Source of the DNA: Petrotoga sp. 9PWA.NaAc.5.4
GTDB taxonomy: Bacteria > Thermotogota > Thermotogae > Petrotogales > Petrotogaceae
Length of the DNA: 64,000 nucleotides
NCBI RefSeq assembly: GCF_002895485.1
Contig: NZ_AZRK01000024.1
Location: forward strand, 27,370-91,369
Direction: 5' to 3'
The notes beneath the pieces are model-generated. The model had not been told where the DNA came from and did not search any database. It was given only the letters and a program-made list of their open reading frames with translations. Below, in pieces: positions 7,972 to 17,560 of the stretch. A program made the translations under genes and the position numbers. Within the stretch, counting starts at the first letter, position 1. Each line of letters opens with the position of its first letter.

Positions 7972-10900
7972 TTATCTCCCAAATAAAGAGATTTGATTTG
8001 TTTCTGGTAAATCTTTAAGTACTTCAAGTGCTTTCAAAGATTCGATATTGGTTTTATTACATCCTGTTTTGGCTATAAAATCTTCTATAGATTTGAATCC
8101 TTCTTCTCTTGTTTTTACAATCCTTTCTGCAGCCTTTTCTCCTAAATTAGGTATTTTGATAAATGGTACAAGAAGAGACTCTTCTTCAATAATAAATCTT
8201 TTGGAATCAGATTTATACAAATCAACCATTTTAAACTTGAAACCTCTCATCATCATCTCTAATGCCAACTCTAAAACGGTCATTTCATTTTTCTTTCGAA
8301 CATCCAAATCGTTAGTGCGTAATTCATAAATTCTTTTTTTGATAGCTTCTTTGCCAGAAAATATAACTTTTAAATTGAATTCATCACCTTTTACAGTAAA
8401 ATAGGTAGCATAAAATGTTAACGGGTAGTATACTTTAAACCAAGCTATTCTAAATGCCATACTAACATAAGCTGCTGCGTGAGCTTTTGGGAAGAGATAT
8501 TTGATTTTTTGGCAGGATACAATAAACCATTCTGGAACTTTTAAATTCCTCATTAATTCTTCATCGCTTTTATCTATTCCTTTACCTTTCCTAACCTTTT
8601 CCATAATAGAGAAAGCTTGTTTTGGTTCAGCTCCTTTAGTTAAAAGGTAATTCATAATATCGTCTCTACAAGCTATAACTTCGTTCAAAGAAGCAACATT
8701 GTTATCTATCCAATTTTTTGCGATACCTGCCCAAACATCTGTTCCATGAGACAATCCAGAAATTCTAACCAATTCAGCAAAACTTTTTGGCCTTGTATCT
8801 TCAAGCATTCTTCTAACAAATGTGGTACCAAATTCAGGAATACCAAGTGTACCAACAGTTGTTCCCAATTCATCTTTTAGATCTATTTTAAGTTCTTTAG
8901 TTGATGAAAATAAACTAAGTGTCTTCTTATCGTCCATGGGTATACTCATGGGATCTACACCAGTTAAATCTTTCATCATCTTTATAAATGTAGGATCATC
9001 ATGTCCAAGCGCATCCAATTTGACCAAATCATCATGAATAACGTGGTAATCAAAATGAGTAGTTTGAATTTCCGCTTTAGAATCGTTAGCAGGATATTGA
9101 ATTGGTGTATAATCATATATTTCTTTATCCTTTGGTACTATCATCAATCCTCCAGGATGCTGTCCAGTAGTTCTTTTAACACCTGTGATGGAATTTGCTA
9201 TTCTAATAATCTCTGAATTTTTTAAAATACCTGAATTTTCACAATATTTCCTTGCAAACTCTAAAGCAGTTCTATCTGCTATAGTTGATATTGTACCTGC
9301 TCTAAATACATGGTCTTCTCCAAACATTTGCTCAATAAATTGATGAGCTTTTGCTTGATAATCGCCTGAAAAGTTCAAATCAATATCAGGTATCTTATCT
9401 CCTTCAAACCCCATAAAAGTTTCAAAAGGTATAGATTGACCATCTTTATTTAATTCACTTCCACATTTTGGACATTTCTTAGATGGCAAATCATATCCGC
9501 AACCGTATGAGCCATCCTCGAAAAACTCAGTATGTTTGCAGTTTGGGCATATATAATGAGGGGGCAAAGGATTAACTTCAGTTATACCAAGCATAGTAGC
9601 TACAAAAGAAGACCCAACAGAACCACGGGATCCTACCAAATAGCCATCTTCAATGGATTTTTTGACAATCCTTTCCGCAATAAGATATAGAACAGAATAA
9701 CCATGTTTTATTATAGAATCTAATTCTCTTTCTAACCTTTTTTCAACAATTGCTGGTAAAGGGTTGCCATATATCTCATATGCACGTTTAATAGCTGCTT
9801 CTCTAACTTCATTCTCTGCATTTTCTATTTTTGGAGGGTTTAATTTCTTAGACAAAGGTTTGATAATTTCAATTTGTTGAGCTATCTCATTTGTGTTTTT
9901 TATTACTATATTTTCTGCCACTTCTTCATTTCCAAATATTCTTTTTGCTTCATCTATTAATTCATCGGTTGTTCTTAAATATTTGTTTGCATTAATTATC
10001 TTCCTTTTATCAGCAAATCTTAAAGTATTAAGATAAACAATATCTTCTTTATCAAGATAATGTGCATCTGATACCATTACAAGAGGCATATTCAGTTCTT
10101 GACTTATATCATATATTGATTTATAAATTTTTATTATTTGATCTTCTGAAATATTTTTACTAACTTCAAGGGAATCTACGGGTAAAAGTTCTATATAATC
10201 GTAAAATTTAGCTATTTCGATTATTTCATCATGTGAAGCACCTCTTAGGTAAGCTTCGATAATTTCTCCTTCTTCTGCTGAACTTCCTATCAATAAACCT
10301 TCTCTCATTTGAGACAATTCACTTTTAAGTATTCTTGGAACTCGGTAAAAATATTTAACATGAGAGTTTGAAACAAGTTTATATAAATTTTTTAATCCTA
10401 CTTTATTTTTTACTAAAATCGTCATATGAGTCGGCCTAATTCTCTTATAATCAATAAATTTTTTCAATCTTTCTAATTCCGATAGTTTCTCAACTTTCTT
10501 CTTTTTTGCCATCTCCAAAAGTTTTAAGAATGCTAAGGCAGTAACATTGGCATCTTCATGAGCCCTATGATGTTCAAAATTACCAAGTTGTAATTCTTCA
10601 ACTACTTTATCCAACGAATATCCTTTTAAATTTAACAGAGATTTCGAAAGTGCCAAAGTGTCTATATAAGTCTGCTCAAAATGCTCATTATAAACCTTTT
10701 TAACCCATTCTCTTATAAATCTGTAATCAAAATCAGCATTATGGGCAACCAAAACAGTGTTCTCAATAAAACTTAAAAATTTGGGTAACACTTCTTCTAT
10801 AGTTTTTTCATTTTCTAACATCTCATTTGTTATTCCTGTGATATGAGTAGTAAAACTCGATATAGACTTTTTAGGTTTAATTAAACTATGAAACCTTGAA

Positions 10901-12132
10901 ACTATTTTCATATCTTTAATTTTTACAGCACCTATTTCAATAATCTCATTTAAAGCAGGTTCTAAGCCGGTTGTCTCTAAATCAAACACTACGTATTCTG
11001 GTTCGTTGATCTTTTTATCTTCTTTAAGTAAATTAATGATATTTACAAATTCGTCAATAACATAAGCTTCCATTCCAAAAATAGGCTTTATATTATTAAC
11101 TGTAGCTTTGTCGTAAAAATCAGGTATACTTTGAACAACGCCGGTATCGGTAATAGCTATTGAATCATATCCCCATTTTTTAGCCTGTTTGACTATATCA
11201 TCTATATCAAGCAACCCTTCCATAGCACTTAATTTCGAATGTACATGCAGTTCTACCCTTTTTCTTGGAAAAGTATCTTTTCTTTCAAAAGGATTTTCAT
11301 TTAATTTTTCCACACTCACTGGCTTAATAACAAATTCGTTACTAAATGAATCGTAAAAAATATTTCCCTCAACTGTTAGATTATCTCCAATCGAAATATT
11401 TTCATTCAACAAAGAAGCCACGTTGTAAAAAGCCTTTATTATTGAAGAACTCTTTTTATCAGTTATATATAAAGCAATAACCGGTCCTTTTTCATTGTAT
11501 TCTTTATTAAATATTTTACCAGTTACTACAACTCCTCTTCCTTCAATTGAAGGAAGCATTGACAAAGGCATAGGAACCTTTTTAATTTCTTTTCCCATTA
11601 CAACATTAGAACCACCAGAATGCAAACCCTCTTCATTATTTTCGTAATTTTGTGTATAACTTTGAAAGTCAGAAAAATTATTAGAAACTTGTGGTCTAAT
11701 GTTTTCATCTATTACAATTTCAAAAAAAACATTTTCACCTGTATATTTAAAAATAAAATTTTCAATTTGTTCTTTTTCTTTTAATAATCGATTCTTTACA
11801 ATCGTAGAATATGTCCTAAATATGATTTTGCGATCATCGGTGTATTCAGGACGCAAAAATTTTAAATAATCCTTTAATGGATGTTTTATTACGAGGTTTT
11901 GCCAGTTTTCTATTAAATATTCAGGATTTTTATTATGTGAAAATGATATCTTTGTTTTTTTCTTCAACAATCGCTCAAAAAAACTTTTCAAAATTTCTTC
12001 ATTTATATCTTTATTGGAATCAAGGGTTTCTAAATTTATCTCCACTAAATCATCGTATATATTTATGTTTCCATCGATATTAAATGGCAAAAATCCTATA
12101 TTTTCCAATAAAAACTCTTTAATATCTGGCAT
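7972..12132 (-). CDS. polC: DNA polymerase III alpha subunit, PolC type
   Basis: This is the replicative polymerase with built-in proofreading. The 1386-residue protein has an N-terminal region, an OB-like segment (GRGVVVTGKIF), a PHP domain start (ELHVHSKLSAMEGL), an inserted DEDDh exonuclease (VFDLETTGLEP, HNADFDYRFI, HRAHEDANVTA), a cysteine-rich zinc region (CPNCKHTEFF, CPKCGSELN), the polymerase catalytic PDIDLNFSGDYQ and a C-terminal helix-hairpin-helix (NLGEKAAERIVKTREEG). The exonuclease inserted within PHP defines PolC as opposed to DnaE. ATG 12132 follows a taggagga site and overlaps the end of ruvC by 14 bases. Confidence 0.97.
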   Translation of the reverse strand: MPDIKEFLLENIGFLPFNIDGNINIYDDLVEINLETLDSNKDINEEILKSFFERLLKKKTKISFSHNKNPEYLIENWQNLVIKHPLKDYLKFLRPEYTDDRKIIFRTYSTIVKNRLLKEKEQIENFIFKYTGENVFFEIVIDENIRPQVSNNFSDFQSYTQNYENNEEGLHSGGSNVVMGKEIKKVPMPLSMLPSIEGRGVVVTGKIFNKEYNEKGPVIALYITDKKSSSIIKAFYNVASLLNENISIGDNLTVEGNIFYDSFSNEFVIKPVSVEKLNENPFERKDTFPRKRVELHVHSKLSAMEGLLDIDDIVKQAKKWGYDSIAITDTGVVQSIPDFYDKATVNNIKPIFGMEAYVIDEFVNIINLLKEDKKINEPEYVVFDLETTGLEPALNEIIEIGAVKIKDMKIVSRFHSLIKPKKSISSFTTHITGITNEMLENEKTIEEVLPKFLSFIENTVLVAHNADFDYRFIREWVKKVYNEHFEQTYIDTLALSKSLLNLKGYSLDKVVEELQLGNFEHHRAHEDANVTALAFLKLLEMAKKKKVEKLSELERLKKFIDYKRIRPTHMTILVKNKVGLKNLYKLVSNSHVKYFYRVPRILKSELSQMREGLLIGSSAEEGEIIEAYLRGASHDEIIEIAKFYDYIELLPVDSLEVSKNISEDQIIKIYKSIYDISQELNMPLVMVSDAHYLDKEDIVYLNTLRFADKRKIINANKYLRTTDELIDEAKRIFGNEEVAENIVIKNTNEIAQQIEIIKPLSKKLNPPKIENAENEVREAAIKRAYEIYGNPLPAIVEKRLERELDSIIKHGYSVLYLIAERIVKKSIEDGYLVGSRGSVGSSFVATMLGITEVNPLPPHYICPNCKHTEFFEDGSYGCGYDLPSKKCPKCGSELNKDGQSIPFETFMGFEGDKIPDIDLNFSGDYQAKAHQFIEQMFGEDHVFRAGTISTIADRTALEFARKYCENSGILKNSEIIRIANSITGVKRTTGQHPGGLMIVPKDKEIYDYTPIQYPANDSKAEIQTTHFDYHVIHDDLVKLDALGHDDPTFIKMMKDLTGVDPMSIPMDDKKTLSLFSSTKELKIDLKDELGTTVGTLGIPEFGTTFVRRMLEDTRPKSFAELVRISGLSHGTDVWAGIAKNWIDNNVASLNEVIACRDDIMNYLLTKGAEPKQAFSIMEKVRKGKGIDKSDEELMRNLKVPEWFIVSCQKIKYLFPKAHAAAYVSMAFRIAWFKVYYPLTFYATYFTVKGDEFNLKVIFSGKEAIKKRIYELRTNDLDVRKKNEMTVLELALEMMMRGFKFKMVDLYKSDSKRFIIEEESLLVPFIKIPNLGEKAAERIVKTREEGFKSIEDFIAKTGCNKTNIESLKALEVLKDLPETNQISLFGR

Positions 12133-12610
12133 TTTTGAAATTCCTCCTAAAATTTGCATGGCAAAATGCTGCAGCTAAAGCATCTGATGCATCATCAGGT
12201 GTGGGAGTCTTTTCTAATTTCAAGATCAATTTTAAAGCACGTTGTATTTGACCTTTTTCTGCCCTACCATAACCTGTAACTGCCTGTTTTATTTGAAAAG
12301 GTGTGTACTCAAATATGGGTATATTTTCTTCTTCCAACGAAACCAAAATAACTCCTCTTGCTTCTCCTACCTGAATTGCAGTTGCAACATTTTTAAAAAA
12401 ATATAACTCTTCCACAGCAGATTCGTCAGGTTTATATCTATCTATCAAACTTTTCATATCTTTTTTAATTTTTAATAATCTCTTGGGTAAATTAGCATCT
12501 TTATCTGTATATATAACCCCATAATCTATCATACTAAAAGTGTTACCAACTTTTTGTATTACTCCAAACCCTATTCTACCATAACCAGGATCTATACCTA
12601 AAATAACCAT
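12119..12610 (-). CDS. ruvC: Crossover junction endodeoxyribonuclease RuvC
   Basis: RuvC is the Holliday junction resolvase. The 163-residue protein begins MVILGIDPGYGRIGFGVI with the first catalytic Asp, then shows the conserved AVEELYFFKN with catalytic Glu, EARGVIL, YTPFQIKQAVTGYGRAEKGQ and the C-terminal PDDASDALAAAFCH aspartates. ATG 12610 is preferred because the protein then begins like the family; an ATG at 12625 adds five residues and lies inside pepP. It sits two bases after pepP and overlaps polC, so recombination and replication genes are co-expressed. Confidence 0.96.
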   Translation of the reverse strand: MVILGIDPGYGRIGFGVIQKVGNTFSMIDYGVIYTDKDANLPKRLLKIKKDMKSLIDRYKPDESAVEELYFFKNVATAIQVGEARGVILVSLEEENIPIFEYTPFQIKQAVTGYGRAEKGQIQRALKLILKLEKTPTPDDASDALAAAFCHANFRRNFKNARY

Positions 12611-12612
12611 GG

Positions 12613-13851
12613 TTACATACTCCATAATTTTTCTATATCTTCTATCTCACGCGGTATATCTTTTGATAAGTTCTCACACCCATCTTCTGTTATTAACAAA
12701 TCATCTTCAATTCTAATACCAATTTTTTCCTTAGTTATATATAAACCTGGCTCATTTGTAATAACCATTCCTGGTTTTAATTCAGTATTTTTATCCCCTA
12801 CATCGTGAGTATCCAAACCCAAAAAATGACTTACAGAATGAAAATAGTAATTAGATAATTCATTAGAAGATTCAATCAAACCTAACTTTTTACATCCGTC
12901 GGCTAAACACTTTTTTGCTATTTCATTTAAATCAAAAAGAGTCAAACCTGGTCTTGCTTGACGTTCTATTTCTTTCATTGTAGTCAGCACAACATTGTAT
13001 ACATCTTTTTGGCGTGTATTAAATTTTCTACTGATTGGAAAAGTGCGAGAAATATCTGCACTATAATAATTGTATTGTGCTCCTAAATCAAGTAGTACCA
13101 AATCTCCTTCTTCTGTTTTGGAACTATTATCTGAATAGTGTAAAATGGTTGAATTTATTCCAGAAGCTATTATTGGTTTAAAAGCATAATCTTTTACTCC
13201 ATTCTTTCTTAAAACAAAATCAAAGTAAGCCTGTAATTCATATTCATACATTCCAGATTGTGAATTTTTAATTAAATTTAAAAATGCATCCTTAGTTATT
13301 TCAATCGCATATTTTATATTTTTTATTTCATCTTCATCTTTAAGCATTCGTAATCCATAAATTACTTTAGAAATATCTTTAATAATTATATATGGAAACA
13401 TCTTTGATATCTCCTTAGATATCTCTACTTCTTTGGATGAGCTTTCCCAATCAACTCTTTTTAGATTTAAAAATACTTCTTCAATATCATTTCTTGATAA
13501 CGTGTTCCCAAGGTAATTAATAAATTCATCAAGAAAAAGTACATCTTCTACTTTTAAACCACTTTTTTGAGAACAAAATTCTTTACTCGCTTTTTCCCCT
13601 ATCCATCTTGCTAAAACTGGATCATTTCTTTCTATAAAGAGTTTTTCGTTAGTCTGGCCATCCACTTTTTGCATTACTAAAAAAGCATTTTCTATATCTA
13701 AATCGCTAAAATAATAAAAATTCCTATTAGGAGTAAATTCATAACTTTCATCTGCACTTTTTATAGGACTTTTTCCAGAACAAAAGATAATTAAATAGTT
13801 ACCTTTCAAAATGTTAAAAAGTTTTTCTCTTCTGATTTTAGAGTTAGACAT
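12613..13851 (-). CDS. Xaa-Pro aminopeptidase (M24B)
   Basis: A metallopeptidase that removes an N-terminal residue preceding proline. In this 412-residue protein the N-terminal creatinase-like domain spans about 1-165 and the pita-bread catalytic domain the rest. All metal ligands are visible: LLDLGAQYNYYSADISRTF (two Asp), SVSHFLGLDTHDVGD (His), ITNEPGLYI (Glu) and GIRIEDDLLIT (Glu). A ribosome site (gaaagagagg) precedes ATG 13851. It appears to head the ruvC-polC-clamp operon, possibly after a 29-codon small ORF. The link of peptidase to replication is positional only. Confidence 0.93.
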   Translation of the reverse strand: MSNSKIRREKLFNILKGNYLIIFCSGKSPIKSADESYEFTPNRNFYYFSDLDIENAFLVMQKVDGQTNEKLFIERNDPVLARWIGEKASKEFCSQKSGLKVEDVLFLDEFINYLGNTLSRNDIEEVFLNLKRVDWESSSKEVEISKEISKMFPYIIIKDISKVIYGLRMLKDEDEIKNIKYAIEITKDAFLNLIKNSQSGMYEYELQAYFDFVLRKNGVKDYAFKPIIASGINSTILHYSDNSSKTEEGDLVLLDLGAQYNYYSADISRTFPISRKFNTRQKDVYNVVLTTMKEIERQARPGLTLFDLNEIAKKCLADGCKKLGLIESSNELSNYYFHSVSHFLGLDTHDVGDKNTELKPGMVITNEPGLYITKEKIGIRIEDDLLITEDGCENLSKDIPREIEDIEKLWSM

Positions 13852-13857
13852 TAATAA

Positions 13858-13947
13858 TTACCTCTCTTTCAACACCTGTTTTAATGTTATTTTTGGAGTA
13901 TCCTTCGCTTTTAAAGCGGTATTTAATAAAGCTCCCAATTTATTCAT
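13858..13947 (-). CDS. Possible 29-codon small protein upstream of pepP
   Basis: ATG 13947 opens a frame of 29 codons beginning MNKLGALLNTALKAKD and rich in Leu, Lys and Thr. It ends seven bases before the pepP start so that the pepP ribosome site lies inside its last codons. A TATAAT hexamer lies 13-18 bases before the ATG, with no convincing -35. It may be a leader peptide or small protein coupled to pepP, or chance; no family is recognised. Confidence 0.3.
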   Translation of the reverse strand: MNKLGALLNTALKAKDTPKITLKQVLKER

Positions 13948-14106
13948 AAAACTTTCACTCTTTTATTATATCACTTATAAAAAGGGATTTATTTTTTTTA
14001 AAGAAATTGTATTTTTAGACGATTATATAATGTCTGAATTTATTATTATGAATTATTTTTCTTTTCATTAAAATAAAAACGTATATAAAAAGGAGATGAA
14101 AGTTCG

Positions 14107-14715
14107 ATGTTAGATGATGAAAATATTCGATTAACTATAAAAGGTATAAAAAATGAAACTAAGGATATCCCACATGATAAGTATAAAAACTTTGAAGAAA
14201 TGGTAAAGGATTACATTGAAAAAACCCAAGGTGTTTTGACAAATATCAAAATAAATGAAAAAGAAGTTCCTTTAAACTACTATAACGAAATAAAAGATGC
14301 TTTTTTTGAAGGTGGAGAAGAAGTTGAATTGGAATTTAGTTCCAAAAAGAAAGTTTTGAATGAGTTAATTTCTCAATCTTATGAGTATATTGAAAAAGTT
14401 AAAGAAAATCTTGAAAAAGTATCAAAAGAGGTCCTTTTAAATACCGATGAAGGACATAAAATGCTGATGAGTATTGCAGAAGGTATAGAAGCGATGTTAG
14501 ATGTTATTGAACAAACTAAGAATTTTACAGGAGAAAAGTTTTATGAACCTGAAGAGCTTAAAAATGTTCAAAATATAGTTGTCAGTATAATCAATGCACA
14601 AAATAACAATGATTATTTAGAACTTTCAGATATTATGGAATTCAATTTTCAAGAAGTGTTAGATGTTTTTACAGAGTTATTAAACAAAGCAGAAAAAGTC
14701 CTCAGAGATTTTTGA
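14107..14715 (+). CDS. Protein of unknown function upstream of fliS
   Basis: A 202-residue soluble, acidic protein that I do not recognise. The first ~80 residues look like a mixed alpha/beta module (RLTIKGIKNETKDIP, then KINEKEVPLNYYNEIKDAF); the rest is predicted almost wholly helical, with heptad-like Leu/Ile/Val spacing (ELISQSYEYIEKVKENLEKV and later FQEVLDVFTELLNKAEKVL). There is no signal peptide or membrane segment. A strong aaaggagatg site precedes ATG 14107. It reads toward fliS with a 237-base spacer filled by an inverted copy of the interspersed repeat. A flagellar helper or chaperone role is possible from position and helical content only. Confidence 0.7.
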   Translation: MLDDENIRLTIKGIKNETKDIPHDKYKNFEEMVKDYIEKTQGVLTNIKINEKEVPLNYYNEIKDAFFEGGEEVELEFSSKKKVLNELISQSYEYIEKVKENLEKVSKEVLLNTDEGHKMLMSIAEGIEAMLDVIEQTKNFTGEKFYEPEELKNVQNIVVSIINAQNNNDYLELSDIMEFNFQEVLDVFTELLNKAEKVLRDF

Positions 14716-14739
14716 AAAATAAGCGCTCGAATAGTATGC

Positions 14740-14925
14740 AAAGCAATTTTTCGGGTGAGAGTGGTATCAGACTGAAAGACTGAGAGAGTGCAGAATAATT
14801 TCGTTGTACGTAGCGAAAAAGTTAAAGAAACTCTTAATTAGTAGTATTAGAATTATAGAAGTATTTTTAAAAATAGGACGGTAAACTAACGGCAAAACTT
14901 AAACTTTATAACTTTTAAAGCGGGC
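14740..14925 (-). repeat. Interspersed repeat, copy 3 (reverse orientation, degraded ends)
   Basis: Read on the minus strand it contains the shared blocks AAAAATACTTCTATAATTC and ATTAAGAGTTTCTTTAAC and a hairpin (14799-14817) of the form TTTCG...CGAAA with G-T pairs inside the arms. The GC-rich second hairpin of other copies is not conserved. It fills the gap between the unknown gene and fliS. Confidence 0.65.
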
Positions 14926-14952
14926 ATAAAACTTAAAAAAGGAGGATTTTAG

Positions 14953-15387
14953 ATGTACAGTACTCAAAATTCAAATACATATTTCGAAAATAGCATTAAA
15001 ACTGCAAGCCCAGCAAAATTAATCGAATTATTGTATAAAAATGCAATTGAAAGAATTGATAAATCCATAAAATTAATTGATGAGAAGAAATTTACTGAAG
15101 CAAACAAACAGATTTTAAGAATCGAAGATATTGTTTTAGAATTAAATGTTTCTCTGAACATAGAAAAAGGAGGAGAAATTGCAAATAATTTGAGAGCTTT
15201 ATATAATTACATATATAGAAGGTTAATTGAAGCAAATACAAAAAAAGATATAGAAATTTTAAAAGAAGTTAAAACATATTTAGAAGACCTTTTAAATACG
15301 TGGAAAGAAGTAATGAAAAAAGAGATAAACACTGTAAAACAATTAAATGCTTCGACTTTGAATCCAAAGTTTGACATTCAATACTGA
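14953..15387 (+). CDS. fliS: Flagellar export chaperone FliS
   Basis: FliS binds the flagellin C-terminus and prevents early polymerisation before export. The 144-residue all-helical protein starts YSTQNSNTYFENSIKTASP, matching the family motif with ASPAKLIELLYKNAIERI, and has the usual length. ATG 14953 follows aaaggagga. No other flagellar gene is visible nearby except perhaps the unknown gene upstream. A strong terminator follows. Confidence 0.92.
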   Translation: MYSTQNSNTYFENSIKTASPAKLIELLYKNAIERIDKSIKLIDEKKFTEANKQILRIEDIVLELNVSLNIEKGGEIANNLRALYNYIYRRLIEANTKKDIEILKEVKTYLEDLLNTWKEVMKKEINTVKQLNASTLNPKFDIQY

Positions 15388-15401
15388 GGTTTTTTAATTT
15401 A

Positions 15402-15437
15402 TTTTCCTCTATTCTTATGAATAGAGGAAAATTTTTT
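15402..15437 (+). terminator. Rho-independent terminator after fliS
   Basis: A 13-bp stem (15402-15414 with 15419-15431) with a ttat loop, followed by a run of T. Confidence 0.92.
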
Positions 15438-15602
15438 ATAAAATACCTTATAAATCTTACCTTACAATTGATTCTTGACTATTTTAAATTCAAAACATTA
15501 TTTTTGAAAAATCTCCATTCTTAAAATGCCTATTTTTAAGGTTAATATAGTATAATGTTAATCAATAAATACTAAAGGATTTGATAAAATCAGGGGGAAG
15601 TT

Positions 15603-16646
15603 ATGGATGATCTAAAAGAGCTAGCAAAAAACATTTTAGAAACAACTTTTGTGCTGGATGCACACTTCGATTTACTTTACGATGTAGTAAATCAGAGAAA
15701 TTTAGGAAATCATAGAGTTATGGAAAAAGATCACCTTGGTAACTTTAAACAAGGCGGTTTAAACATTGTAGTTTCTTCTTTGTTCATAAATAATTCACTT
15801 GTTCCTGAAATATCTCTTCGTCAAGCTTTAGATCAAATAAGTGCTCTTTATCAAGAATTAAAAGAGTCTTCCGAATATTTCATGCTTTGTAAAAACTATG
15901 ATGATATAATAAAAGCAGAACAATGTAATAAAATAGGAATCATGTTATCTTTTGAAGGGGTAGAACCACTATATAATGATTTAGAGTTATTGGAAATTTT
16001 TTATCAATTAGGAGTTAGATTAGTTGGACTTACATGGAGTAGAAGAAATTATGCGGGTGACCCGAGTAAATTTTTACATCCTGATGAGATAAAAAATAGT
16101 AATGGGTTATCTGACTTTGGAAAGGAATTGGTTAATAAAGCGCAAAACATGAAGATGATAGTTGATGTAAGCCATCTCAACGATAAAGGTTTTTGGGATG
16201 TAATTGAACTTGCTAAACAACCAGTGATTGCTTCACATTCAAATTGTAGAAAAATAGTTAATTTCGAGCGTAATTTGGATGATTCTCAAATAAAGGCTAT
16301 TGCTTCAACAGGTGGTGTAATAGGTATAAACGGTTTAAGCAGATTAGCTAGTGATGATAATGAAGCAGCAACTGTGAAAGATCTAGTACAAAATATTGAG
16401 CACATAGTTGATTTGGTTGGAATAAACCATGTTGGTTTGGGATTAGACTTTTGTGATCATTTAAAAAAATTTAACTCAAACTTTATTAATCAACATAAAA
16501 CAAATGAAACATTTGATATTTTAGGAAACCATTCCAATATTTTTATATTGGTGGAAGAACTTCTAAAAAGGGGTTATACTGTAAAAGATATTAGCAAAAT
16601 TCTCGGGGAAAATTTTTTAAGAATCTATAATGTTATTTTACATTGA
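15603..16646 (+). CDS. Membrane dipeptidase (M19 / renal dipeptidase family)
   Basis: A zinc amidohydrolase-fold dipeptidase that usually cleaves dipeptides including those with a D-residue; bacterial members are cytoplasmic. The 347-residue protein has the metal motif LDAHFDLLYDV (H-x-D), the bridging Glu in LSFEGVEPL, VDVSHLNDKGFWDV and IASHSNCR histidines, and GLGLDFCDH near the C-terminus. Size and motif order are typical. It has its own TATAAT (15551-15556) upstream and a gggg-type ribosome site. No signal peptide is present. Confidence 0.92.
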   Translation: MDDLKELAKNILETTFVLDAHFDLLYDVVNQRNLGNHRVMEKDHLGNFKQGGLNIVVSSLFINNSLVPEISLRQALDQISALYQELKESSEYFMLCKNYDDIIKAEQCNKIGIMLSFEGVEPLYNDLELLEIFYQLGVRLVGLTWSRRNYAGDPSKFLHPDEIKNSNGLSDFGKELVNKAQNMKMIVDVSHLNDKGFWDVIELAKQPVIASHSNCRKIVNFERNLDDSQIKAIASTGGVIGINGLSRLASDDNEAATVKDLVQNIEHIVDLVGINHVGLGLDFCDHLKKFNSNFINQHKTNETFDILGNHSNIFILVEELLKRGYTVKDISKILGENFLRIYNVILH

Positions 16647-16690
16647 TAAACATATAAATGCTATACTTCTACTAAAGGAAGGTTTATACA

Positions 16691-17560
16691 TTGAAGCTGA
16701 AAGTTGAGAATTTAACGAAATATTATGATAAAAGAAATAAAAATGGTGTTGAAAATATTAATTTTGAAGTTTCTAATGGTGAAATATATGGTTTGTTTGG
16801 TCCTAAAGGTTCTGGAAAAACTACTATTATAAAATGTATAGTTGGCTTATTAAAACCAACGAAGGGAATAGTTAAAATAGATGGTAATGAAACCGATTTT
16901 AGAACTTATAAAAGCATCGCTTATGTTCCTGAAATTTTTAGTTACTACAATAATGTTTCAGTCTTAGAGATTTTAAATGTAACGAAAAGAATTTATGATG
17001 TGAATGAAAAATACCTTGCAGATCTTACAAGAACCTTTGATCTAAAAGTACAAAAAAAGTTCGATGATCTTTCTCAAGAAGAAAAAAGTATTTTAAGTAT
17101 TGTATTATCTCTTTCATATGAACCTGATTTACTTATAATAGATGAAATAAATATCGAAATAAACGACGTGGCAAAAGAATTTTTCTATGAAATATTATTG
17201 GATATGAAACATAAGGATAAAACAATACTTTTAGCAACTTCATGTATGAGTCATGTACAAGCAGTTTGTGATAAAATAGGTATTATCAATGAAGGTAGCT
17301 TATTAGGTGAATATAGTGTTGAAAGTTTTTCTCAAAATTTAATCAAAAAAATTAGAATATATGGTTTAGAAAACACTGAGCTTCCTTTTAAAAACTTTAA
17401 AAGAATAGGCAGAAACGTTGAAATAGTAGTAAAGGAATCTTTAATAAAAGGTACACTTTCTAAAATTCTTAATTTAAGATATCGGGATTTAGAAATATTA
17501 ACTCCAAAAGCTGAAGAGATTCTTGAACATTTTCTTGGAGGTAACGAGAATGTTATATAA
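16691..17560 (+). CDS. ABC transporter ATP-binding protein, degenerate
   Basis: The 289-residue protein has a clear Walker A (GPKGSGKTT) and Walker B (LLIIDEI) and the overall length of an ABC-2-type exporter ATPase. Two hallmarks are altered. The signature LSGGQ/M position reads DLSQEEKSI, and the switch histidine in the usual STHYMEE segment is replaced, reading LLATSCMSHV. The D-loop is also unusual (EINIEIND). It starts at TTG 16691 and overlaps its permease by 11 bases. It may be a weak or regulatory ATPase, or function with altered chemistry. Substrate unknown. Confidence 0.85.
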   Translation: MKLKVENLTKYYDKRNKNGVENINFEVSNGEIYGLFGPKGSGKTTIIKCIVGLLKPTKGIVKIDGNETDFRTYKSIAYVPEIFSYYNNVSVLEILNVTKRIYDVNEKYLADLTRTFDLKVQKKFDDLSQEEKSILSIVLSLSYEPDLLIIDEINIEINDVAKEFFYEILLDMKHKDKTILLATSCMSHVQAVCDKIGIINEGSLLGEYSVESFSQNLIKKIRIYGLENTELPFKNFKRIGRNVEIVVKESLIKGTLSKILNLRYRDLEILTPKAEEILEHFLGGNENVI

